DNA of 64,000 nucleotides, from NCBI GenBank assembly GCA_914767715.1, contig OU612066.1, positions 6,391,001 to 6,455,000 on the forward strand, in the 5' to 3' direction. The notes under the pieces were generated by a model, which was not told the DNA's origin, made no database searches, and worked only from the letters and a program-made list of their open reading frames with translations. This stretch comes from Membranipora membranacea. Its lineage: Eukaryota > Bryozoa > Gymnolaemata > Cheilostomatida > Membraniporidae. Within the stretch, counting starts at the first letter, position 1, and each line of letters starts with the position of its first letter. The position numbers and the translations under genes were made by a program. This document shows, piece by piece, positions 49,180 to 60,490 of the stretch.

Positions 49180-49830
49180 TCAAAGATTACCTAAAGATTG
49201 TCTGCTATGAGGACGGTGATATGGATGAAAGCATAACACGCAAAGAGCTACCTGGCATTCCATACACATGTATCTTGATTCACGTCTAGGTTTCTTGCCA
49301 TTAGGGCCGGGCTTCGATGAACAGTTCACACAAAGTCGAGTGGGGTTCTGCTTTACAGGGTTCGGTGGTATAGAGGGGGGAAAGTGATTGCCAGTTACAT
49401 GCCTGCGTGGTTCAGCTGCAGCATTCGGGGGTTGATTTCGCTCTTCGATGCCAGCTTCTTTCAATAGTTCTTTGGCCAATGTTATGATGTATTGTGATAG
49501 TCTGAGTTTGGATGTTTGATTTGAGAATTTGTAGAGTTTGAATGAGTTTACAACTCCCATGACGTACAGCCAGAAGAAGAGCTTCTTCCACCATTTGAGC
49601 GACTTTCGGCACATGGGGTAGTAGCTCGCCATCTGGTCGTGCTTGTCAACACCAGCTTTATTGCTGTTGTAAGTTAGGACAGTCTGCGGCTTCATTACCT
49701 GGTGATTGTGAAATCTAGACCTTGGATTTGTTGTGTCAATCATTACGTCAGCATCTAAGGTGGACAAAGTTATTACGTCTCTCTTGTCCTTCCACTTAGT
49801 AGCCAGAATATCACCACACTGCCGAGCTAA
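49180..49830 (-). pseudogene. piggyBac transposase, C-terminal part (PGBD4-like)
   Basis: Open on the minus strand from about 49830 to the stop at 49180. It reads GDILATKWKDKRDVITLST, then YNSNKAGVDKHDQMASYY, then KWWKKLFFWLY, all typical of piggyBac transposases (the Asp of GVDKHDQ lies in the conserved block). A Pro-rich linker and a Cys/His-rich tail (CVNCSSKPG, YMCMECQVALCVLCF, HPYH) end the protein; this tail binds DNA in the family. The N-terminal half, with the first catalytic residues, is missing. The break lies close to the left end of the pogo-like element, which may have caused it. Confidence 0.88.
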
Positions 49831-50240
49831 ATGTGTTATGTGTCGTAGTTATTTTCTAGATTGCATCAAAATTCCACAAGAAATAAATTTGTTTCAACCT
49901 GCCCCAGGTACGGGGTATGTTGAAACATGGTTAGGGGTAGGTTGAAACGACATGTTTGGATGGGAATTAAGGGTCATCACACTTTCAGAGAGAAATTGGT
50001 GTCATGAAAAACTAGTAAATCAGCCTTTTGAAAGATAATGAGTCCATCTAATAGTAACTAAATGATTATATTTTTATAAACACATCTAAATAATCTTATT
50101 TTACTAAACTACCAGTAAGTTCTAAGTAAGATGAAACATGTATTAAAATAAACAAAAGTCATTACAATAATCATTGTTATTGAAACAGAACTAATAGCAG
50201 TTTTCAATTCACAGTCCATCAAGGCGCAGAAAACTCCTGG

Positions 50241-50990
50241 TTTACCAAGAAACTTCACTAAGATCTGTTGGGAACCTTAGCTTGAGCACTGATCTGGCGG
50301 TTCCACCCGCCATTATGGGGCCGGGAAGACATCTGGAAATATCGTCCTGCTTGACAATGTCGGACTCCTCCTCCTCTGGAAGAATGAAGCCTTCTTTTGT
50401 AGTATGTCACCATAATATCGCCATTCTCGCCTATATCATCAACCCTTGCGACTAAAAAGTTGGATCTGGTCTTTTTAATGTACTTCACAACGACATTTCC
50501 CCCTATACAATCTGCTCATGTTCGTTTATTTCGTCCTCCTCGGCACTCTCATCATCTTATTCCATTGGTACTGCCATTTCTTGTTCCTCAGCATCGCTGT
50601 CATCTGAATCTACCTGGATCTTTCGACTTTTTTTTGGCTTCTTCTTCGCTGCAGATTTGTTTTTCTCCTCTTCAATATGATTCTTAACTGGGGTATCTGT
50701 CAACACCAAGCTTCGTCCTTTTTTCCTTCCCTTGCTGGTTTGCTTTCGGGCATCTGCCTCTTGATTAGGGCGTAAGGCAGATGGCGGATTAGTTTGTTTT
50801 GACTTGGGAAAGATCTGCACCCTTGATGTAGATGGGCTTGAATTAATGCTTGTTTACAGTTGAATAGCCTGTGACTGAGGAGTGATAGATTGAAGAGGTA
50901 GTGGTATATTTTGTGCAGCTTGAGTAGTGGCAGCTGCTGCCTGTGCAGTGGCAGCCGCAGCTTGAGCAGTAGCATACGAATCATTGCAGT
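50241..50990 (-). pseudogene. pogo-like transposase, C-terminal exon
   Basis: Minus-strand frame starts as an Ala/Gln-rich linker (YATAQAAAATAQAAAATTQ), then Lys/Ser-rich and acidic stretches (SDDSDAEEQEM). It ends with a compact domain: NVVVKYIKKTRSNFLVARVD, then GFILPEEEESDIVKQDDI and a final TARSVLKLRFP to TAA at 50241-50243. This tail is known from pogo/jerky-type transposases of invertebrates. Two in-frame stops (near 50866 and 50557) and two single-base shifts (near 50505 and 50400) disable it. Confidence 0.7.
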
Positions 50991-51154
50991 TAAGATATGA
51001 CACCACACCAGAAACTTACCCTGCTCAGCAATCTGTACAAATTGATCAAACATAATAAAATTAACTTTGCGGTTGGGATCACAAGAGTGGCATACAATTA
51101 ACCAGATATCTTAAAAGTATCAATGGATTGTAAGTCGGTTTGAATATATTTTAC

Positions 51155-52416
51155 CTGCTGTGCCATGTCAAATGAGATGTGTGTACAACGTCCTTTCTTT
51201 GCCTCCTCTACAACTGACTTGTAATAGAGGCGGGCACTTTTGGCGTGGGCTAGATGGGTCTCTTGTTCAACAAGAACTGCTGCCTTCTCTTCATCAGACT
51301 TTGTTGTACTTCTGTAAAATAAATAGAAACAGAATTTACTATCGGAGAACAAAGTTGTTGATGGGTGAGGTAGAAAGATCTCAGTATCATCACATGACTT
51401 GTCAAACATTTGTCACGACGGTAATGCTCAACTATTGGTGATACATGATAATGATACTCAGATAGTTGTGTTGTTCTGCTGACATGTCCAGCACAGATCT
51501 GACATAGGCTTACATATAGCGACGGTAGGGAACAGAAGTTTCCACAACCTTTTGAAACTGCTCAGACTGAGTGCCTTTTCTCCAGCTGGTAGAGACCTCA
51601 TGTACAGCTCATTGTAAATATGAATCTTAGTGAAAGATGAAGGAAGGACCTCAGTGGCCTGGCGCTTGATGCCTGCAATTCTTCCTGGCAAGACAAGGCT
51701 ATGCTGTTCAAGCATGTTAGTCATAAAAGATGAGAAAGCGATGGACTGTTCATAACTGATCTTGAGCTTGCTTCCTCTATTTTCTTGTCTTGGCACTACA
51801 GCTCTGGTTGATCTATAATGCTTAACCAGCTTCTCCAGCTTTGAATGTCCTATAGTATGGAGATACCCGAATGCAGTGTGGCATAAAGGGAGGCTCAGGT
51901 GCCTGTAGTCAGTTCTTCCTTTCACCCTGTTTACCTGGGTTTTTTTTTAGTGGACATAGTTTGACTGCCTGCATGAAAACCTGATTCTATCTTGGACAGG
52001 ATCATTATGTCTTTTGTGGTATTTGAATCAAATCCATCAGAGGCAAATCTGCAGAGGGATATCTGTTCAGGAGTGAACTGAGTGATGCATCTGGTATTAT
52101 CAGATCCCTTCTTACAGCAACACTTGCACAAGTTGAGATGGTCTGGTTGTATAGACCCATCTGCACCACAATCTCCTTCTGCCTCATGTAAAAAAGTTCC
52201 AATAATTTCCTCTCTTCTTCTTATTGCCAAATTATGCAACTGGGCTTGGATTCCTCCATAGTCAGCCTCTTCTACTTCCTCAAAATTTATTTCCTCACCT
52301 TCACTGTCACTGTTACTAGCATAATCACTTGCTCCATCACCAAAGTAGTCATTTAAAACACCAAGAACATCACTTTCATCAAACAAAGTATTTGAGCTTT
52401 TACTTTCGGTCGCCAT
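51155..52416 (-). pseudogene. Transposon-type protein with DLCxxCQ motif, nested
   Basis: ATG at 52416 gives an acidic N-terminus (MATESKSSNTLFDESDVLG), then a Cys-rich patch (CKCCCKKGSDNTRC). A run of nine A near 51945 shifts the frame; coding then continues as GRTDYRHLSLPLCHTAFGYL, ending KPMSDLCWTCQQNNTT at about 51461. A further exon 51311-51155 (acceptor TTTTACAG, donor CAG/GTAAA) reads EETHLAHAKSARLYYK-like sequence and ends SFDMAQQ. I recognise the order as a multicopy family of cnidarians, fish and molluscs, probably transposon-encoded. Its expected catalytic-looking continuation (after AQQ) is missing. Superfamily not assigned. Confidence 0.62.
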
Positions 52417-52672
52417 TTTTGTTTTCCCTAGTGACGACTTTAAGCCAATGTTAGAGGGTCTTCTATTCAGTTTTTGGCCAATCTGATTGGATATTCTGAA
52501 AGAGCACATTTTATTGGTCCTAGTGAATGGTTTTCCCAAAATTGGAAAACTGAATTATAAAATAAGGTTTCCAACTTCAACCTCTAATATAAACAATAGC
52601 AAAATTGCGACTTATCCCTGCTTTCTGAGACTGTGACACAAATGTCTATGTAACTGTGTACGGCACAGGCAT

Positions 52673-55348
52673 TTACAGTGTCAACTTAGCACTGGCACAT
52701 GCTGCTTTAATCTCATCGTCATCCAATTTCCGACGACAAGCCTCCTCCAGTTGTTGAAGCTTGACATATTTACCTGTCATAACAACCTACAAAAGCATAA
52801 AAAGAACATTTTCTTGCGTCATTTTCCGATTTATGTGTTAAACCTATGTATGCGTCAGATATATATGATCTGCGCAGAAAAAAAATGCTAAGGCTTAACT
52901 CAAATCCAAAATATATAGCTTTTCATAATCACATAGCAAAGCATCAGGGACATTATGCTCACAAAGAGTGAGCATGTGCAGCTCACTTCCTGTTGACCTA
53001 ACTAATATATCAATCTATTATATCTCTGATTCTGCTAGTTGCCTAGAGACCAAATTTTTGATATTGCATGTGACCAAACTGGGCAAAGTGTATCATTAGT
53101 TTCAAGCAATTCACTTCACATAAATGAGAGCTTATCTGAAACCTAACAGGGTAACTGAGCGGCATCACACTGTCATAAGCCCCTGCTGCTGTGATCATGC
53201 ACATGTAAGTAAATTGCAATGAAATGCATTAGAAATGAAATAACGACTGATATAATGCAGATTTTACCTTGTCATATTCTGTAGGGTTCGTGATGTGGAG
53301 GTAGTATACATGTCTGAATCTTTACACACTTCGGCGGTCTTTTCCATATTTCTTTGATGCTGCTTTGACATTCATTCCCTGTTCTAGAATCGCAGCAGCA
53401 ATCTTCTTTACAACTTCCAGATGAACATCAGCGCTGGAGACTGAAAAAAAGAGTTGAAAGATTTTTAAAACATTCATAGTAACAATATCACAAACTCTGT
53501 TTAGATTGTGGTGTAGCATTATTATTCTCAGAGCAAGAACAAGCTGGTTTGTAATACAAGCCACACCACATTTCTGTGACAGTAACAGGCTTACTTGTCA
53601 GTATAATGTGACATAAAACTATCCCATGAGCTTTTTATTTTTTACCCATCCATTTTTGCTCTTTGTGAGATATAACATACTGGTAACCTGAACAAATCAT
53701 AGCAGTTGTACAACGATTTCGGTCCTTTTCTTTAATCAGTATTGTTTATAATTTCTGAATGGTTTCTTAAGTTCCTCCTCCTGCTTGATCTCAGTTCTTC
53801 TAAGGCAGATCTTCATAATACTGATCGGCCCCAGTATTTGGACATAGTTGGCAGTCATGGAAGTTAGTTAAGGGTATTCACAGGAAGTTACGTGAGTGCA
53901 CTTACATAACAGACCCTTTTTCGCACTCTTCTTTTGCTTCTTATTCTTCTTTGATTTTCTGTAGTTTTTCTTTTTGTGGCAATGTGAACAGCCTACAGGG
54001 TAATAAACAACACTTACAATGCTGACAATGCAACAGGTGAACAGCACAGTAATTCATGGCACATGTAGGGCACAACGCATGGCACAATCGTCTTATTATG
54101 ACTGATACATTGATTGCACATCACCGCAAATTCATGTCAACGTTTAAAAAATACAAGTCCAGTAGAGACATTTAGCTTCAAATGCCTTGCACTAGATAGG
54201 TACTAATCTTAATTATATCTAACCTACTTGTGGAGGAGCACTGAGCCAGGGTGTATCAACATAAATTCGTTTTGGGAATCTAACTAGTGTCAATATTTCA
54301 TTGGCCATGACTACAATAGACTTGCGGGTAAATTATGTGTTTGCCAACCTTTCTTCTTTGATTTGCGATGTTTCTTTTTTTTCTTATGAGATTCATCGGA
54401 TGAGGTGTCACTGTCGGAGGATGATGAGGAGGAGGAGGAGGTAGAAGATTCACTTGAAGATTCGCTTGAACTGGAATATTTCATCTTTCTTTTTTTTTCC
54501 TGCTTCCTCTCCTCAATATTCTTCTTCCGCTTCCTTGACTCTAAAAAATAAGGTTAAGTGTTCCATTTCAACACTTTCGTGCTTATGGCTGGTGAGATGC
54601 TTCTCACTCACAAACAGAAGTGCCACTAACCCTCAGATTTGGGACCCCATATCTACACCATCCATTCCATTCGGATTTTTGCAGCATATACAGTCTTACA
54701 TCGACATGACATCCATATTTGATTTTACTATTCATTTAAGCAATAAAAGTGCTAATGAGGGTGAAGTCATATACCAGGTTTTATACACTGTAACAAGAAT
54801 GTCTATCACATGGTTGTGGCGGTCATGAGTGTGGAACTAATGATTGGAATGCATTTGAATAGGTACAAATATTTCCGTAGGGAGTGTTCAGACTACAACT
54901 ATTAGTCATAACCATGTGCTTTGCAAGAGTAAATAAATTTCAACATATCAATGAACGTCACTGAATTTTGGGATTTTAATCAAATTGTTTTGCATTTGGC
55001 GGTTAGACATGTGCTAGTTATCCATGTTACATTGAGCAGTCCATGTGCATTGAAATTCACACTATCACTATGCACAGCAGGCCTATCGCTTAAATGATGT
55101 TACAACTACAGACTACTTACCTCTGGCATGGGAGGTGGTAGGCTGATTCAGCTCATGTAACTTTTCTCTCCGCTCCACTTTCACATCATTTCCATCATCC
55201 TTAGCGTCTTTGGTATTTATAGCCATGTCATTGTCAACCATTGCTGTGGTAGGACATTCACATCCGGGTGAGTGAATAAGAGTACATTTCAGACACTTCT
55301 CCGGCAACACCACCTCACTGTTGTTTTTGCGAGTTATAACCATATCTT
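52673..55348 (-). pseudogene. Lys/Ser-rich multi-exon gene, psq-like segment, one nonsense codon
   Basis: Five exons join in phase on the minus strand: 55348-55121, 54540-54349, 53992-53906, 53440-53268 and 52786-52673. The first three junctions are phase 1, the last phase 0. Content in order: a Cys-rich segment (LPEKCLKCTLIHSPGCEC), a basic stretch then a long Ser run then Lys-rich (KKKKKHRKSKKK), CSHCHKKKNYRKSKK, a helix-turn-helix-looking block (ILEQGMNVKAASKKYGKD, like psq domains), and LQQLEEACRRKLDDDEIKAA before the stop. A TAA at 53322-53324 interrupts it. Upstream exons are not found. It could be an accessory gene of the pogo-like element or a captured host gene; function unknown. Confidence 0.55.
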
Positions 55349-55391
55349 CTGGCCAAATAATAAAACACATATGCATAGGAAATTGTAACAT

Positions 55392-56929
55392 AGCAGATAC
55401 AGCAGGGTGGAAAACAATACAATCCCAAACTGAAGCTGTAGCAGGGAGGATAAGTAGAACAGTTCATCTCTCACCTAGCCTGAGAGGGGAAGACTTATTG
55501 TCACCTCATTCATTCACTTATAATCCTTCATTCATTTTAGGCTTCGCCCAGGATTTCAGGATGGGGGAGGAAACTTTAAGAGTGGGGACGGTTTGCATGT
55601 CTTGAGTGAGACTCAATCAAAATATGACAGACGTGTGGAAAATAGACCATATTTGGTGACTCAGTGACTAGTTTTCAATTGCTGCTGTGAGTCAAATCTA
55701 CCAAATATACTACATTTTCCACTATTTCAGAGGTCGCCAGAAATCTTACAGACATACAGTTATTCAATTTCTAAGCTTGTTGGGGCGGAAACAAAAATGC
55801 TGGGGCAGCCTGCCTCTCCCTCCCCTCTGGGAAAGACACTGATTTATTTACTCCACACAACCGCCGTAGGCCCCTGTAGCTCTACTAGCACAAAGAACAG
55901 TCACATTTAGATTAAAGAATTAAGACTAGTTCTAAAACACCTATAACCATTGGACTTTGTTTTCTGGCAATAAGGTCTGCAAGCAAAAGCCTGTGTCACA
56001 CTGAGTCTATGGGCCAATGCTGTACATCGCTGCGCGCAGGGCTTTGTGCTTCCGACACAACACTGTAAAGACACACCCGAGATGCTGTCTGCAAGCCCCG
56101 GGCTGGCAGGGCCTGCCTCTGTTGGCCTGGCTATCGCGGGAGTAGCCGCACCTCACTACGCATACTCTTCCCTTGCAGAGGTGAAACAGTGTGTTTGATA
56201 ACTAGTTAGTCTAGTTAGTTTTGTATTACAATTGCTCAATAATAGAGTCAAACTGGGCCACTCTGCATGCCTGTAGAGCAGAGCTTCTCGGGACTCATGG
56301 CATCACCCCACCCATCCCAACTATCAAGAGACACTGCAAATATGCTTGGCCAGAGTTAGTGACAAGCGATAATAATACCTGTGCAATGGCATAGGTAGTA
56401 GCACCTCTAACCATCATAAAGCCGGGTAATAAACCAGCGCAGCACACATCTATTACCCTAGTATAACAGTATATTGAGGTCAAAAAGTTATTTTTAATTT
56501 GCTTTAACTATAAACTTTTAGAAATCCTCAATAAATAAATAAATACCTGTCCTTTGGCTTTGGTGGTAAGTTTAGTTTAGTTACTCGGATAGCATAGCAT
56601 GACCGGAAATAAAATCAATGGACTAGAGGTAATGTGCTATATCTGAAATAAAATATTATTTAAAAATAGTCCGTGAGAATGATATCAGGAAACTATTAAA
56701 AAAAATTATTTATTCTAATAATAGTTTTAATAAAAAATATTGAGGAAATTGACACTTTTGTAAATATTTACTAACAGCTATTGCAGACAATATTACACTG
56801 TTGGGAAAAATCCGGTCGCTTACAATGAAAAAGTAAACAACAAGAAAACAGCTTGAGCTTTCTTCTTCTTGATGGGCATTGCCTGTGCGAAAAGGAGCCA
56901 GCACTCTCATGATTTTGAAAGAGGACAAG
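55392..56929. other. Non-coding, with a GC-rich island
   Basis: About 56005-56175 is much more GC-rich than its surroundings and does not translate into anything I recognise on either strand. The rest is AT-rich. Confidence 0.5.
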
Positions 56930-57119
56930 TCAGGACTGACCAGGGCGATTCATAGCAAGTGAGTGGCTGGAAACTGCGAGGGTGGGCCATGTTGTTACAA
57001 CGCACATACACCGCACAGCAGTTAAACCTTGAGCGAGGCATCTGCGATGTGTTGTGCGTAGTATAAGCGGTGTATGGGCCATGCAAGGGCGGGAGTGAGC
57101 GTTGCATGGGTGATGCACA

Positions 57120-57640
57120 CCCCCGAAATGACTAGTTACCCGATCCTTTACCTCGCATATCACATCTTCGCATATATCACAACAAAGTTTCTGATCAGTG
57201 GGCTTTGTACAGTGAAACTTAGATAATAAACTAGAACGTAAGCATGATACTTTCACTTTACTATACGCATCCATGGTGTCATCAAGAGTCCGCCAACTTG
57301 CCATCCTCAAAAATGCAAGGAGAATCGAATGGGCATGTATTTCAGGTTCTCTTGCAGCTCTTATCGTTTCTTGAAGGAAAGCATCAGTTGTAATTGGAGG
57401 TCCATAATGAATAACGTACTTGACCTGCTGTGCCTTTGATATTGTACCTACTCCCATCAAACAAGAATGGAGCAATTTGGAGAATAGGAGATTTTCCCCA
57501 TCCTGTAGGAGCAACTGCAACACTATCATGTCCTTTCCAATAATTTATAATTATGCCAATCTGCTCTTCTTTAGGCTCAAAGTCAAACACTTGTAGGGAA
57601 ACAGATCTGTTTGAGCCAGAGTTCATTGTGTTGGTAGAGC
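57120..57640 (-). pseudogene. RecQ-like helicase, internally deleted copy
   Basis: The minus-strand frame starts at MNSGSNRSVSLQVFDF and reaches helicase motif I (VAPTGWGKSPI, Walker A). After about 20 more residues it jumps, with a frame change, to VKYVIHYGPPITTDAFLQET and then a Cys cluster (KLCCDICEDVICEVKD) that aligns with the C-terminal part of the helicase at 60.5 kb. Motifs Ia to V are missing. RecQ enzymes unwind DNA; this copy cannot. It lies inside the pogo-like element. Confidence 0.82.
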
Positions 57641-58125
57641 AAGAAAATCCTCTAGTTAAAACAAACAGAAATAAAGTCAGAAAGTCCTGCAAAAATTTTA
57701 GTAAACTCAAGCTTTGCAAGGTCTGACCTAACCTGACCTGTGCATGAGTGAAGCAGACAGTGTGAGACAGGAAAACAACAACTCCATCTGAAATCCATCT
57801 GAAAATGATCACCCTATCACAAAGTTTATGATTTTGCTAGAAATTCTAGGCTGAATTTTTTTAAAACTCTTTCTTTGGCATTTATATGCTCATAAAAGCA
57901 ACAGCCACGCTAACCATAGATGTTTTTAGAATATTTGAAAAATTCTACATCCATTGTGTCTAATTTAATTGCATTGCAGATAGGAACTTTCCAGTAAACT
58001 GGAATATTTATTTTTTGATATAACAGGGCACACGACTCCCTAAATATAAATATGTATTCTCTAACGGAAAGGGGAGATGATAATGTAATGCCACGGAACC
58101 ACCGGAGTTAGAGCTCTTTAACTAG

Positions 58126-59183
58126 TCTCATCCATGTTGTAGATGCGAGCGACAGGGAATTTGTGTTTTTGCATTAACCCTGCATAGACAAAAAATCAAA
58201 TCAAATATGAGACTGGTTATTTCCAAATTCTCTCAGTAAAATCAAAGACAAAGATAATAGGCCTACAACAACGTATCCGAATCTGTCAAACAAAACCTGG
58301 GGTAAGTTTATCTCGTTGATATACCTTTCAATACCTATACTAAGTATCTTAGTCTATTCTTCCCAGCTTCTCAACTGATAGTTTAACCTGCTCCACGTTC
58401 CTTCTAGACTTGACATGCATGCTTCAAACACTGATCATAAACTCAGTCAATTTTTTATGCAGCAGCTTCGTACGCACATGAAATAAGCACCTTTTAGTGT
58501 TTTGAAGAACTCTCCTACGGTATGCCGATTGAAGCTAGTGGCCTGGCTAAGGCTAGTCGCTTCTGGTTTGCGGATTGATAGGTTTTTCTGGCGTTTTAAG
58601 AATGCTTGGATCCAGTCCCGGCCTGCAGCCTTGTGTGTATCCCATTGCTACGAAACATGTAAATATTTAAAACGCTGTTGATTAACATAAAAAACTTCTT
58701 TATCGGTTATTGTTTCATTAAACCTTACTCCAAATGTTGAGAGAAGATAATAATATTAATAGGCCTAATGTTGGGACTCTACTCTACTTTTTCAAAGGTT
58801 ACGTTCTATCACATCCAATAGATATCAAAATTAGCATTACAAATAATAATAACAATTTTTTACCTTTGGGTAGGCTATGTTGTTCGCTTTTGCAAATCTG
58901 TATGCGAGGTTTCTTAGATCGAATGTAGTCATACCATGATTCATTCTGGTACAGGTTAGGGTATATTCACTCAGCTCTAGTTCTTGGTCTTCCGAGAACA
59001 CCATTCTGTTCTTTTGGTAACCCGTCTTTTCGCCTTTGTTTACTCTTGAGAGGTTCACATGACTCATCTTGGTTTGGGCTGCAGCTTTTCTGATCGAGAG
59101 ACCTTCTTTTACAAGCTTCACGGCCACCTGTACCACATCTTCAGAACGCCTCTGTCAGTCTTTCCTTCAAATTTTCGTACCAT
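58126..59183 (-). pseudogene. pogo-like transposase, exons 1-3
   Basis: Exon 59183-58864: ATG, MVRKFEGKTDRG, a one-base shift near 59145, then a psq helix-turn-helix (VKEGLSIRKAAAQTKM) and ELRNLAY-like TFDLRNLAYRFAKANN; donor AAG/GTAAA. Exon 58647-58491: QWDTHKAAGRDWIQAFLKR then SIRKPEATSLSQATSFN, the CENP-B/Tc5 type DNA-binding fold. Exon 58179-58126: LMQKHKFPVARIYNMDET, the start of the DDE domain with its first catalytic Asp (NMDET). Phases fit between exons. The rest of the DDE domain is not found; exon 3 has lost its donor. Confidence 0.82.
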
Positions 59184-59362
59184 GACTGCAATAACATTGT
59201 AGAAATAATAGACATTAAACAATATTAGGCCACAATTTTTATCCAAAAGCTCAATTTTATGCTCAATTTTGTTGTTACAAATGATTCAAGCAATGTGGGG
59301 TTGGTTGAAACGGCAAAAGGCTGTTCCAACCAACCCCCATAAATTTGTTTCAACCAGCCCCG

Positions 59363-60490
59363 TATTGACTTAATTGATTGACTTCACCTTTTTTGCATGA
59401 GATAAAATAAGTGCACAGTGAGTCTCAGGAGTAATCTGCAGGACATGTATGCCTACACCTGACATCCAAAGGCTGCTTGCAGCTGTTGATAATTATGGTA
59501 GAAAATTTCAATAATTCATGATAGTAAGTAACTTGGTTTGTGAGAAAAATCATCAAAAAATTATAGAATTCACTCACAAATCTTTTGTGTTTCTTTTACT
59601 AGCTGAAACAAATATGGCTAACAGATTGACCTAGAGAGCTCTTTTGTGTAAAGAGACAGCTTAAAAGGGCAAGGTACAAGTGTACTTATTATGAGTGTTT
59701 CAACAAGGAGTTTGAAAAAGGAGTCGAAATGGCCTCTCATTTCAAATTGTTGTTTGTCTCCACTGGTAATTGTCCTCTCTTTATCAGCAAAGGTTTTTCA
59801 TGACCACAGCCAATCAGAGCAGAGACTGCAGAGAGTGACTTCCTGCCAAAAAGAAGTACAACTTGAGTTGCTGTAATAATTTTGATGAACTGTACAATCA
59901 GCAAGAGCATAGTTGTGCAATCCCATTTATCAAGATGGGTCATACCACAAATTTCCTAAAGTGTTTGAACCTCTTGAAAAGAAACTAAACTAAGTAGCAG
60001 AGAGCTATAGATAGCACTCAGGTATAGTCCATGTTTCAAACTATAGTCTAGTTTTACCTGGGACTCCAAAGCCCTCTGCTACTCATATGAGAAGGGAAAG
60101 TTTCACTGCTGACATGGCCATAAATTTGCCTCATAATTTGGTAATCAATTGCAGTTGCTGTAATGACAAAACTTCTTTGTTATATACATCAGTAGTATAA
60201 TAAGTAGTACAAGTAAAGTAGGAGCAGACTTGTAAAACATATACCGATAAGACTTTTGGGTAATAATAATTGTTGCTACACTAACTAACTAAAGACTGAT
60301 CAACAAGTTGAAATCCTACCGTGGAGTTTATACACAAGCTCATCTGGACAGGATTTCACGATTTCACTTCTTTGTTCAAATACATCAGTAGTATAATAAG
60401 TAGTACAAGTAAAGATCTGATGGCAGACAAAAATTGACAATATACCGGTAAGACTTTTGGGTAATAATAATTGTTGCTACACTAACTAAC
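59363..60490. other. Non-coding, with a two-copy repeat
   Basis: About 60167-60321 and 60367-60517 are direct duplicates (shared ATACATCAGTAGTATAATAA and GACTTTTGGGTAATAATAAT). The second copy overlaps the last codons of the helicase gene, so the helicase 3' end has been partly duplicated. Confidence 0.75.

Larger units (their letters stand above)
49911..59362 (-). mobile_element. 9.5-kb pogo-like composite element
   Basis: Left end CGGGGTATGTTGAAACA and reverse complement of the right end CGGGGCTGGTTGAAACA are similar; further in, GGGG(T/TTGG)...GGTTGAAAC-like blocks repeat on both sides. TA flanks both ends (49909-49910 and 59363-59364), the pogo/Tc1 target. The transposase begins at the right end on the minus strand and its C-terminal exon lies at the left end. 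Three further minus-strand coding blocks lie between. A second, oppositely oriented end-like sequence (GTTTCAACCTGCCCC) sits just left of 49909. Confidence 0.68.

Noticed and set aside
48794-49183. 129-codon hydrophobic minus-strand frame after the piggyBac stop
   Set aside because: Composition reflects AT-rich DNA; no domain, and it starts at the transposase 3' flank.
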